A stretch of DNA of 64,000 nucleotides from Uranotaenia lowii. Lineage: Eukaryota > Arthropoda > Insecta > Diptera > Culicidae. The translations under genes were made by a program, and so were the position numbers. The stretch covers positions 53,701,978 through 53,765,977 of the forward strand of contig NC_073691.1 in assembly GCF_029784155.1 (NCBI RefSeq), in the 5' to 3' direction. Of this stretch, positions 1-11,050 are shown in pieces; the stretch's first letter is position 1; each line of letters opens with the position of its first letter. The notes beneath the pieces were generated by a model. The model was not told the origin of the DNA and made no database searches. It saw only the letters and a list, made by a program, of their open reading frames with translations.

Positions 1-378
1 AAACTGCGTTGTTTGAAAAATCTTAATTTTCATAATTTTTTTTAGAGGATCTTAATAATTAATTGTTGTTAAAAAATCTGTACTTAATTAACCGATTCAT
101 GAGAATTCAGCTGGAGATAAATTACATTGGTTTATTATTTACCATTATTCATATTGTTGTACTTCTAAAAACAATTTTCAACTAAAATATGAATGTATCT
201 AGTTTACAAGAGATTAAATTCAATCTGATTTGAACCCCAAAAATTTTTTTTTCTTTCAAATGAAGTTATCAAATCCCTCATTTATGTTTCAAGGCTTTGA
301 AAAAACTGAACATTTGAAGAATTTATTTTCAGAAGAAATCATTTTGAATGAAGAACTAATAATATTAAAGAACTTTAA
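1..378. other. AT-rich DNA, no gene seen
   Basis: Only short A/T runs and no sustained reading frame, splice-site pattern or inverted repeat that I can support. Confidence 0.6.
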
Positions 379-794
379 ATAAGGTTACCAGAATTTTTCA
401 GCACGTGTCCGGGCCGGACACGTGTTGACAATTTTACACAAAAACCTGGGAAAATCCGGGCATTTGATTTCGAAATTGACGACCAAAAATCCGGGCAATA
501 TCCCGGTCAATTTTGTCAAAATTTAAAAATAACTCATTAAAAATCAAGAAAAAAATTGAAAATAATATTTTTTTCATCAAAACTCTTCGACAGATTTTAA
601 ATTGTATTTGTGGCTTAAAAAAACCTACCATCATTATTTTTATGAAACTTGCACGAAAAATTCAGTTTTAGAGGCATAAATAAAAGTGTGAAGTGTGAAA
701 AGTTAGGGCAAAATCCGAGCAATTTTCAATGAAATCCGGAAAACCAGGCCGGGCCGGACTGTTCCCAAATTTTACCGGACAATCTGGCAACTTT
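379..794. mobile_element. Degraded MITE-like element with CCGG-rich ends
   Basis: The ends are imperfect inverted repeats: AAGGTTACCAGA at 381 and, reversed, AAAGTTGCCAGA ending at 794. The flanks share AACTTT (371-376 and 795-800), with 7 of 8 bases matching if the element starts at 379, which resembles a decayed 8-bp hAT target duplication. Subterminal sequence is full of CCGG and CCGGGC motifs, and 402-424 is a hairpin (9-bp arms CACGTGTCC / GGACACGTG around GGGCC). A related degraded copy lies near 45870-46200. No transposase is encoded. The class assignment is inference. Confidence 0.5.
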
Positions 795-1204
795 AACTTT
801 GACCCAAATAATGAGGAAATCTTAGAATCACATTTTTTTGCTATTCTTTATGTATCCAAGCATTTTTCAAGCAAAAATGTTACAGAAATTTTTTTCACAA
901 AACCCCCTCATGTTTAGTTTAACTTATCTTATTCGTTGAATTGATTCAATTTTTGCTTTTATAAATATCAAAAATGCTATTTTGGTAAAAACTTCTTAAA
1001 AAATAGGTTGAATTTCCTTTATTTATCAGAATGAGGAAAAGTAAACATATAGAAAACTTTTCAAATTTTTTCGCAGAAGTACAAATGACTTGAGGTCTTA
1101 GGAGAAATTTATAATTCAATGAGAACCTTTAATTTAATTTTTTTATGTTTTAAATTTGTGGCGAAAAGTTCCAAATTTTCTTAAATGATTATTAATTATT
1201 TTAA
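795..1204. other. AT-rich DNA, no gene seen
   Basis: No coding pattern, RNA structure or recognisable repeat boundary was found. Confidence 0.5.
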
Positions 1205-1871
1205 AGTTATGCATATTGGAATTCACAGCACCCAATTCAATGAAAAATAGCTCTTAAGTTCTTTGCACCTCGGAAAAATGAGAATTTTTTGCCCTTGTAT
1301 AATTTATCAAAACTATTATGTATGTGGATTTGAGCCTGAAAAACAATAAACATAAAATAAAATTGAACAATAAATTTGTTTTTAAAAGGATATTAATAAT
1401 AAGCAGAAAATTGGTAATGACTTTTTTTAGTATGCAAAGCAATCAATAACCAAATGAAGTTTTTAGTGTTTTGGCTAATTCTGTTGACTACCGTTAATAT
1501 CAAACGCATGTAAAAGTTGTTGACATGTAAGAGATTAATGAATTTTAAAGTTATACCTAATTGTTTACTTTAAATTCTGAACTTGGTGAAGAAATGTAAC
1601 CATCTAAATTGAAACCCGTTCAAAGTACAACCCATTTCTTGAGTCAAGATTAATAAGCATCAATTTGTTAACGTCTCAAAATAAAATGTTTGACTAAATT
1701 CTGCCAGAGGCTCGCTAGTTTTCTGACATGGTTATCAACACGTATTTTTAATCACGTCTTAGGATCAAGTATCCCATTACTTCGGTAAAACCCTTTCTTG
1801 AACTGAAAATTTTACTTGGCAAAAATCTCAATGAAGAAAGAGGGCCCCCTCCTCTCGTTCGCTCGGCCATG
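1205..1871 (+). mobile_element. Right-end fragment of a hAT-type element (family of 11051-13181)
   Basis: This stretch aligns by eye with 12440-13181 through several shared blocks: a CACCCAA block near 1229, a GTATAATTTATCAAAAC block near 1297, a TTCTGCCAGAGGC block near 1700, then GGATCAAG and TTCGGTAAAA. It ends in CTCGGCCATG near 1871, the decayed form of the family terminus (GCACGGCGTTG in the better copy). The left half is not recognisable. It encodes no protein. It is an old, 5'-incomplete copy. Confidence 0.55.
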
Positions 1872-3487
1872 ATTCGAGGACAAGAAAATCCATGAATAAC
1901 TGTGGGTTTTCACTTTTTTCGTTAAAATCGTACGTTTAATAGAACTTATCAATTAAAGGAAGTTGTTCTCAACCAACGAATCGACAGTTGATTTAAGTTT
2001 ATCTGAGCAAATAGTTTTTCAGTATCTTATAAATACACAAGGGATGAACAAACCAAGAAACTCGAGAAGAAAGAATTCAATTCAAACCTCAATACATATA
2101 CATATGTACATCCATATGCATAGAAAAAACAATCAACTTGAAGAATGGGGCAAGCAAAACCCCAAACGATAATTCATTGATTACATTTGTTCGGAATTGC
2201 TTTTGTGGCGGGAACAGAAAGCTATCTCTATACATGAATGAATGAATGTATGTATGGGGACAACAGTAGGTAGGTACAGAAATAAAATTTCCAAACCACA
2301 GCAAAAAATAAAAATGACTCCGAACGAAAAAAAAGTTCATAATGGAACTCACCACACAACACATTGCCGGAACGATTGGTCGGGGAAAAAAATGAACGTC
2401 TAAAAGTGAAAAGAAAAATCCCGTCGATCCTTCCCGGAAATGAAGTTGACAGCTAGCTCGACTTGGCCCATCAGGGGTTGGTCGGATCGAAAACCGGAAA
2501 AAAGGCAACGGGGAGGACGGGTTACACGTGGGAAAAGTTACAGAAGCTAACGCTTCCCAGCTTTAATTCCATTAAATCAATCGTCTGCATCCGGGAAATG
2601 TTGAGCTGTATACGGTTTTTTTTTGCTTAGCTCTGCTGTCTTCTTGGTCTTGCTGCTACATTTCATGTGTTGATTATGTATGTGCGTGTTCCTGTCACTT
2701 TATGGCGGCTTGTCTGTCTGATCCGAGAAAATGGAGGTGGAAAGGTTAATCCATCAAGCTGGGAAACGCCATCAGAGGTTGATTTGTGGGAAAATTTAAA
2801 GTCGGATTAAATTTCTTGAAATGATTTCGTCATTTAGCATCGATTTAGATTGTCTTTTTTTCAAATTTTTTCCCTGATATATTTTATAACATTTCAATTT
2901 GTTGTTTTCTATCTACAATAATACATTTTTCCACGGGTTTGACGTCATTACATAGATCAAGACCTTTCAAAAGCTCGATGGGACCTTCCAAGTGGAAAAA
3001 CAATAACAACAACACCAAATTTTCCGACCCCAGAAAATGAGCCTCGGGATGCCTGAGGTAAGAAGTCTGGGAACCCATTGGAACTTTTTCCGTTTCCACT
3101 TTTCGATACGCGAAAAAATTGGAATGGATGAACCATTCGACGATTCTGAGACGATAGAAGCAGGACAAAAAAAAAGCGAGGCTCACAAAATACGGAACCG
3201 AACCGAACCTTTTTTGCATTTCCTCTCCATTTTTGGCCCCGAGGTTATTTGGATTCAAATGGAACTTTCATTGGGAGGTTGTTGGGATTGTTTTTTTTTT
3301 GCTTCTTGGGGTGAGGGAATAGATCGTTGGGGAAACTTGAGAAGCCTGTCGAAGTGAAACGAATTTACATGAGTAAACTTCCATGGAAATTGCGTTGAGG
3401 CACTGCTTGAAAGCCGTTGGTTTTAAAATCTTTTGTTTTGATGTACATATATAGACATTCATATGTCGTACTTAGATTTGTAGTCAA
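1872..3487. other. Mixed-composition single-copy DNA, no gene call
   Basis: GC content is higher than in surrounding sequence, especially 1840-2560 and 2940-3360, and I see no copy of it elsewhere in the window. Open frames exist on both strands (for example minus 2089-2508 and 2884-3258), but their proteins are low-complexity, match no family I know and overlap each other. It could be conserved noncoding DNA or intron of a host gene, but that cannot be shown from this sequence alone. Confidence 0.35.
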
Positions 3488-3860
3488 TATAGGGGAAAAG
3501 AGGGCTAAATGCGCAAACTAAGGATAATAATCATTTTCTTCAAGATTCTAATAGACCGGAGTCTGGAAACTATATGAGCGGACATCTGTTTTATCTATTT
3601 TAAAGAAATTATTCTGTTAAAATCTCCTACAGTTTTCGATCAAGTGATGTTGAAATAAAAGTAGTCAAAATAGCAGATTCCCTAAACCGGGCGAGCTAAA
3701 TGTTCATATTTGTGTTTTAAGCTATAATTTCAGGTCCACTTACAATATTTTCGTATAATTCAGTTGAAAATGGTAGAAAATGATGTTGAAAATACGTCAA
3801 AAGAGAAATTTTGAAGAGATTTTCAATATCACTAGTTCTTTTACATAAAACATAGTTAAC
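3488..3860 (+). mobile_element. Dispersed repeat starting AGGGGAAAAGAGGGCTAAAT, copy 1
   Basis: The segment aligns over more than 350 bases with 49754-49320 read on the minus strand. Shared blocks include the AGGGGA..GCTA.ATGC start, ACTAAGGA, GGAGTCTG.AAACTAT, CATCTGTTTTAT, AATATTTTCGTATAATT and AAAATGGTAGAAA. Two inverted-orientation copies about 46 kb apart indicate an interspersed transposable element. Neither the far end nor terminal repeats could be fixed, and no protein is encoded. Confidence 0.6.
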
Positions 3861-5239
3861 CTTCCAAAACCGTTCGCTAAATATCCGTCTTGGGGAAATT
3901 TGAGTTGTAGTTTGATTGATTTGATTGATTGATATTTCAGATCTTACGGTAGAAAAAAAAATCCTACTATAAAAAAACGACATCCAATTTTGGCTTTGTT
4001 TAGCTGTATTTCATTTCCCAATGAAACGATTTCCAAAACTCAAATTTTAATTTTTTGGCGTTAATATGATCATTATTTTTATAGAACATACTTGGTCTGT
4101 CAAAATTACCAGTTCATCAGTATATTCAAATGATGATAAAGATGTTTGATATGTGCGCTTAGTGTCATGTTGAATTTTTGATTTTCAGATGAATATGAAT
4201 GAGAAACCATAAAAAATTTTGTTTACAAATTCTGTATGGAAAATTATTCATAATTAAGAGGCCTTTAGACATATTAATCAACATTTTTAGGCTAGATCAG
4301 TTATCGTCAACCTTTTGAGTAAAAAGCCAAAAATAGCAAATTTTCAAAAAAAGAAATCAGAGATTAGAAGAACCGCATTATTGTTTTGGAGACAAAACTA
4401 AGTTTTAAGAATCAATATTTAGAAAAATTAAAGAGTTTCGTATTAATTAAGGTATGAATAATTGAAATAAGTCCACCAAAATCAGTTGGAGCATGTGTTT
4501 CTTGTGTAAGAAACAATGATAAGTGAAATAGAATAAACAAAGTAATAAAATCTGACATTTTATTAATCGTAACGAATCATATGAATGTTTATGATATAAG
4601 GGGTTAAATCAGATTAAACTTATGTATTCGATCAATTTTGTCTTTCCAAATCATGCTTTACACAACATATGTCATTTTATAATTTTTAAGGATCTATTGC
4701 TTCCAGCGCATGCTTCTGCAGAATTTTACGCAAAAGAAAACTACCAAGATATAATTTTACGTCAGAATAGACATTTAAGAGCATTTGCTGGGCATTTTCG
4801 ACAACTGAATAGAACATTAAACTATTTCGTTAACTTAATGGAAAGTTGAGGTAAAACTATAACTGATCAATACGTTCAAAGGGTCATGATAAATCGTTAT
4901 TAAAATATTTTCCTGAATTGAGATTTCAAATCAAAATTGGAAAAGTTAGTGTAAAAATTCAAAAAATTATAAGCCCTACAATAGAATATTTTTTATTCTG
5001 AAACATAAAATCAAAACTTGTCAATGACACTTTCAACAAAATTTTGGCCTTTGATAAGACTTGCTTTCAAGTTGAATTGATCAATGTACTTTTATCACAA
5101 ATTTAGCTAGTGATGCAAAATGACCAAAAGAAAAATTTACCAGGTTAGCTCAATCACGATGTTTTGTTCCTACAAATATTTTCATTTTTACATTTCTGTT
5201 GGTCTTATATAGAATGTTCAAGTCAAATAATTTATAGTA
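3861..5239. other. AT-rich DNA, no gene seen
   Basis: This may include the far part of the preceding repeat, but similarity fades after about 3860. No supported reading frame or structured RNA. Confidence 0.45.
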
Positions 5240-8021
5240 CCGTAAACTGGGGGAACTTTGATCACTTTTTTCATTTATTTTTGAATATTTTGTAAAGAGT
5301 TGCTTTTTCGTAATACCTAAAAGCTTTAAAACCAGAGCCGGATTAAGCCATCGGGGGGCCCGGGGCAACTTTCCTCGGGGGGGCCCTCTCAATCGATTCT
5401 TTTTTTTAAATTCTATCCCAGAGAAAACAAAACATTTTAAACGTGTTAAAGAACTGGAAATGAGTTCAGTATACTGTCTTAAAAGAGCCATGTTGTCTGC
5501 GTAGAAGATATATTGTGGTAACTTCAAATAAAAATAAAAATCACGTGCAAACATAACGGAAGAGTTTAGAAATTTCTCAAAAATGAAAGCTCTGATTTGA
5601 GCTGCAAAATGCAAAAACAAATTGTCAATTTTTTAATGCTCTTATCATTCTCTGATTTATAATATTGACCGGATAGTTATTTCAATTATTTTTCATTTCA
5701 TCATTGATAGTCTGGATTGTGCTCCATCGAGAAATATTCAACTAATTAGAATTTTCAATTATCATGAAGATTTGAAACAGAGAATAAAAAATTCAAAAAA
5801 AAAAACAAAATAATTAAATTCAAATTTCATAGGGATACAGATATATGATTTTCAGAATTCACGACTTAAATCAGGTTATATTCAGAACCACAATTTTGTA
5901 TCCCAAATCTAAATCATAGTTTCAAATCAAGTTTTGAGCAACAAAAATAATAAAAATTAATAATTAAAGTTACAATCAGAGCCAAAGTAGAAATTGCACC
6001 AACTGTGAACTTCAATTTAATATCTTTGAAACACAAAAAAAAAGTTTTCATAAGAAGCTTAGGAATATGATTATGATCAGATAAAAAAAAGTTATCAAAT
6101 TGTTATTCTAAATATGACAAAAGTTTCATTCGATGCCCTCAAAAATAAAGGGGTATAAATGCAAAAATGATCGATGAAAAATATTCAAAATAAAAAAAAA
6201 ACACAGAATCAGTTATCATTGAAAAAAGTTAGATAAGGAATCCAAATGAGTTGAGCACCTTTAAAAATTCCTGAATTCTCAAAATTTAGAAAAACCTTGA
6301 AACTGAACTTCATTAACTAGAGAAACATCGCAAGACTTGAAAATCTCAATGAATTGAATCTGGATAAAGATCGAATTAAAAACATAGAAATATTTAGAAG
6401 ATTTTATTTTCAAAAACAGAGAGAGAAAGAGTTTAGAATTTATAAACCAACGGAAATTTCAATAATAATGATTGAAAAGTGAAATGTTATAAAAATACCC
6501 GGATACTACCCGAGTAAAGTTTTGAAATGTTTATCATAAAACTTCCCTGTTCTCTCTAGGCACTGTGAGCCAGTTTTGGCGAAATTAGCTGCTTTTTTAG
6601 TACAGTAACCATTACTTTGAAAGTTAGCATAATAATAAACATTATTATTGTACAAGTTTGTATGTAATGAAAATGAGGACATGCTTTTTTTTATTATTCC
6701 TCTGTCAATCTGTTAGTCCGTACAGAATATTCTGACTTACGTGATTAGATAAAAAAAAATGAAATTTTGAGGTGTTTTGCCTCATTTTCTTCCTAGTTTT
6801 TTTTTCATAATCGGTTGATATCATTTTTGTCCAGATTTTGGGTTGAAATTTTTGAAATTCAAAACCGAGATTTTGATATTCTCAGCCCACAAAATGCGGG
6901 AGAAATCCTTCAATGCTTACTCTAGAGGCCCCCCTCAACTTATGTAAAAGAAAAAAAAATCTAGATATTATTTCACGGGGGCCCCTTTAGTTGTTTTATT
7001 TCAAATTTTTTATTCCGATTTTCTAGTTTTAATTTTTCCTCATAGATTTGTAGAAATTAAAGTAGTATGATTCAAGTAATGTTAAAACATTTTTTTCCCT
7101 CGGGGGGCCCCGTAAGTCGGGGGGCCCGGGGCAATTGCCCCTTTTGCCCCTCCCTTAATCCGGCCTTGTTTAAAACCCTTACTCAGGAGAGGAGTATCAA
7201 ACATGATCATTGATTGCAGTAAATTCAAATGACATTTGTGGTCATAATTAAATGTTTGTTACAAAACCAGATTTCGAGTTTCGGGGTAACTTTGATCACT
7301 TTGGTTTAAACGTATCTCAACATCTTCAAATTTATTGTTTTGATGCCATTTAGCACAGAAGGCTCAAAATATCGATTACAGTATTTTTTGTTTGGACTCG
7401 ATTGAATTTTTCAACGTTTTCTTTCAAAAACAAATATACTCAAAAGATGGACAATGTTGCTGCATACATTTAGGGGCAAAAATTATAAACATTTCTTTAT
7501 ATTTTTTGGCCTCAAAAACAAATGAAACTTTATCTTCATGCAATTCCCTGAGTCCTCGCACTGTTCCTATGTTCTTTTTTTCTTCAAACTTAATCACTTG
7601 ATAGGGATTTTAGCCATTTTTTCTATACGAGCCTTTTCATGGAAAATGACCGATTTTTTTTAATATCCATTAATATCCATTTAACATCAAATGACCATAA
7701 AAATAACACTTAAACAAAACTCAAACCAAGAAAAAAGTGGAACTTTCACATTTGACAACCCATTTGCTTCTAAATGCTTTAACTTGATCAGGAGAGATGT
7801 TTGTTTGTGAGCCTTCAAAAACCAAGATATTTTAAGATTTTAAAATTACATTTGAAGTTATATGAAAAATCTTCTAATAAAAACCCAATTTAGCATATTT
7901 GCAACTTAATTTATAGGCTTTCAAACGTAGTAAACAGTTTTCAGATATTTTAACTTTAAACTTAGTTAATGATGATTATCTGCAAAAATTTCATGTTGAT
8001 CAAAGTTCCCCCAGTTTACGG
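5240..8021. mobile_element. Inverted-repeat DNA transposon (CCGTAAACTGG ends), interrupted
   Basis: The termini are near-perfect inverted repeats of about 25 bp: CCGTAAACTGGGGGAACTTT at 5240 and its reverse complement ending at 8021. Both are followed inward by GATCA. The element is flanked on each side by TAGTA (5235-5239 and 8022-8026), compatible with a 5-bp target duplication or with TA duplication of a mariner-type element. A second internal match to the terminal motif (GGGGTAACTTTGATCACTTT) lies at 7283-7302. Removing the nested hAT element leaves about 940 bp with no transposase, so it is non-autonomous. Confidence 0.75.
5333..7168. mobile_element. Non-autonomous hAT element nested in 5240-8021
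   Basis: The terminal inverted repeats are CAGAGCCGGATTAAG at 5333 and CAAGGCCGGATTAAG (reverse complement) ending at 7168. Each is followed by a GGGGGGCCCGGGGCAA block (near 5353-5370 and 7110-7140). The flanks are an exact 8-bp target duplication TTTAAAAC (5325-5332 and 7169-7176), the hallmark length for hAT. The 1,836-bp interior is AT-rich with no open transposase frame. It inserted into an older element, which dates it as the younger of the two. Confidence 0.85.
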
Positions 8022-8026
8022 TAGTA

Positions 8027-9223
8027 ATTCCTGATTCATTGTTTCAGATCCAGTTTGAAAATACAGTTATGTGATTCCTAGGTTCGCATTTTTTTTCTAA
8101 ATTATTTTTCAATAAATATTATGAATGACAAATTTAAATAAAACTTTAAAGGCTGATATGAATACTTACCGTAAACGACCCTGATTCTAGGCATTTTAAA
8201 AGATCGACAACAATAATAACAATTTTAAACCAACTAAAATCGGAACAAATGTAGTTTAAGCAATCTGCTTTTACAATCGATACACTTTTCTTGTCCTCAA
8301 ATTAAAAACTATTAGTCTTTAAATTCAAAATGCGAAGAATTTGGAGCTGCGCAGAAAAGGTCCAATAAAGGTGTTTAGATTTAAAAATACTATCAAACTT
8401 GTAAATTCTCTATTAATAACTCTAAGTGTTAGTAAATTGAAACTAATTTGAAAGCTCAATTTATGTTTTATAAAAATTTAATGAAAGACATTTTAAAATG
8501 AACTGGTTAATTGAATTCTTACCCAGTATTATTAAGTTCTTCAATTCAAAAAACACGACAGAAAAAGATTGAAGACATTTTTTTTTTTTATTTTTGAATA
8601 TTTTAATCGTTAAAGCTTAAGAAGGTTTTCAAGTAATTGCTTCGTCCAGAAAAGATTTTTAAAATATTTCTAACACTTTTAAAATGTTTATCGATGTTTG
8701 TGATTGTTTAAGACTCAGAAGCTTGATTAGGACAAAGCAATGTTTAACTAAAACAAACTTTTTTCCAAAATAACAATGAAATTTGTTTTTTTTACACATT
8801 TTTGAAATTTTTCACCCGTCATTTTCAATTATCCCAACTCAACTTTCATGTTGAAATGAAAATGAGGATTGAAAATATTCACGAGTCTTTTTTTAAATAC
8901 TTTGATATTTTTATTGTTGTTTAAGTATAATGTTATCCATGAAAGGGTTAATGGAAAATGGAGTATTTTTATTTACCATTTATCTTGGTCCTAAATCATC
9001 GTCAACCAAAAAAAAATAGCTCCAATCACATCTAAGAATTTTATATCCGGTCCTTTTAATTTGTTTCTAAATATAGCAATGTAAATTGTAGAAGGCTTTC
9101 TTCTGGACCTTCAAAAATCCGTAGCCATAATGTCGTAGTATAAAAAATCAGTTTTAGTCACCAAACCGAAATATGAATTTAGCACGATTTTCAATATCTG
9201 TTTCAGTTAAATAAATCCTCTAA
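8027..9223. other. AT-rich DNA, no gene seen
   Basis: No coding frame, hairpin or interspersed copy recognised. Confidence 0.5.
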
Positions 9224-9328
9224 AGCCGGATAAGTTTTTCGATAACTGACACCAATTGCAATGTTGATATAAAGTCGCGAATGCAGTAAAGATGGTGAAA
9301 CGACTATAATCGAAACAAACAAACAAAA
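9224..9328 (+). mobile_element. 5'-truncated SINE, 3' body of the 19500-19698 family
   Basis: This matches the 3' two-fifths of the complete SINE on the opposite strand at 19500-19698. Shared blocks are GTTTTTC, AAAGTCGCGAATGC, TAAAGATGG and AAACGACTATAATCGAAAC, and it ends in an (AAAC)n/A-rich tail. The tRNA-like head is missing, as expected for 5'-truncated LINE-mobilised copies. No clear target duplication is visible. Confidence 0.75.
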
Positions 9329-9383
9329 GCAAATATTCGTGCAACTTTACATAAAAAAAAACGCAGTTTGCCGACCACTATGT

Positions 9384-10206
9384 TAGTGGACTGAGTCGAT
9401 TTGGGGTCATTTTTTAATTTTTCAAACCCTGGGGTATTAAAAGCTTCGTTTTGGTCCAAAACTCATCTATGATTTTTTGCAGAATTTTTAGTAACGTTTA
9501 CATGTGTAAATTTGAGCATTTAGGTTTGTATGGGAAAATTGAATATTTTGTACTGAAAAATCAACATTATTTTTGTTTCTTCTGTGGAACCGAGCCTTCT
9601 AATGGTTTTTGTGCCAATTTATAAGTTTCTTACAGGAAATTTTCCGCTAAACAACTTTGTCGAATATCATAACTTCGTATCTTTTTAGACAAAAAAGTTA
9701 TTAGCTCTTTAACAGGTGTATGTCTTTTGGCATTGATAAACAAGAAATTCAATTGACACCACTGCTGGGTGCCTAGCGAAGTATTGCAAGTCCACTTTAC
9801 ATCCCATACTTCTTGGGGCACAACCAGTGGTGTAAATTGAATTCATGGTTTATCAATCCAAAAAGACATACCCCTATTAAACAGCAAATAACTTTTTTGT
9901 CCTAAAAGATAGGAAGTTATGATATTCGACAAAGTTGCTCAGCGGAAAATTTCCTGTAAGTAATTTTTAACATGGCACAAAAACCATTAGCAGGCTCGGT
10001 TCCACAGAAGAAACAAAAATGATGTTGATTTTTCAGTACAAAATATTTGATTTTCCCATACAAACCTATATGTTCAAATTTACTCATGTAAACGTTACTT
10101 AAAAATTCTGCAAAAAATCATGGATGAGTTTTGGACCAAAACAAAGCTTTTAAGACCCCAGGGTTTGAGAAATTCAAAAATGACCCCAAATCGACTCAGT
10201 CTACTG
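9384..10206. mobile_element. Foldback element: 823-bp near-perfect palindrome
   Basis: The left arm 9384-9774 is the inverted copy of the right arm 9815-10206, leaving a spacer of about 40 bp. The arms share TAGTGGACTGAGTCGATTTG-type ends and blocks such as TTGGTCCAAAACTCAT, TTTGTTTCTTCTGTGGAACC, GGAAATTTTCCGCT and CACCACTG. Arm identity looks high by eye. A single-arm relative is at 45165-45590. The open frame across the centre is a by-product. This type is known as Foldback or long-TIR MITE elements; I could not fix a target duplication. Confidence 0.85.
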
Positions 10207-11042
10207 GGTTAGGTTATTGAAGTGTTATTTCGATGTGCTTTTAATTTTACCCTCAACTGTATCTGAACTCAAACAATGTTTCAACTTTTTTATATATTTT
10301 CATATATTTTAAGCCTCATTTAAGTAGAATCCTGTTTTTCAAATTTTGAGTTTATCTGCTGAAATTTCAAACAAGTTTCTATAAGTTAAGATCTTAGTTG
10401 AAATTGTGTATAGCTCTTATTTCATTTCAAACAAGTTCGTTCATCTGTTAAAAAATTGGTTAAAAATTTGTTATACATTTTTTTAAATGCTCAGATTTTC
10501 AATTCAATCAGGTTTTGATTCGGATTATGTATTTTTTTTTTTTTTAAATTTTCTAAGTTATAACTGATACGGATCTTTTCTTATGTAGAACCTCCTGTTT
10601 CAAGTTTCATAGAAATGAAATCTATACCGATTTTAAAAAAGAATCTTTTAGATGGTGATTTGAATAAAAATCTTTGAATAAAAAATAGGTTATTTGAATA
10701 AAAATCTTGCTAAAAGATGAAATTCCATATATATCTAAATTTGAAAAATGGAAAAAAATCCCTAATAGTTTCTTTTACTTGCTTGCTGTTCAAACATAAG
10801 AAGTTTCCCTGAAATAAATGCAATATGATATGAAAATATCTTGTATCATGGTATATTTTAAAGATTATCGTTTAATATCGAACAAATTCATCAGGCTTTG
10901 AAAGAAAATAATTCAAATTTAAAGAAAGAATTATTGAACTGTATTACAAAATAAAAAAAAAATGTAGTAGCACAAGGTCCTTTGCAAAATTTTGGACAAA
11001 TTAAACTACAGGAAAGGGTTTCGCAAAAATACCTGAAGTTTG
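10207..11042. other. AT-rich DNA, no gene seen
   Basis: No supported coding or structural feature. Confidence 0.5.
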
Positions 11043-11050
11043 CACGGAAT

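Noticed and set aside
2089..2508. A 139-codon minus-strand frame
   Set aside because: Phe/Tyr-rich low-complexity translation of unique noncoding DNA with no recognisable domain.
9630..9821. A 63-codon minus-strand frame
   Set aside because: It spans the centre of the foldback palindrome and is a by-product of it.
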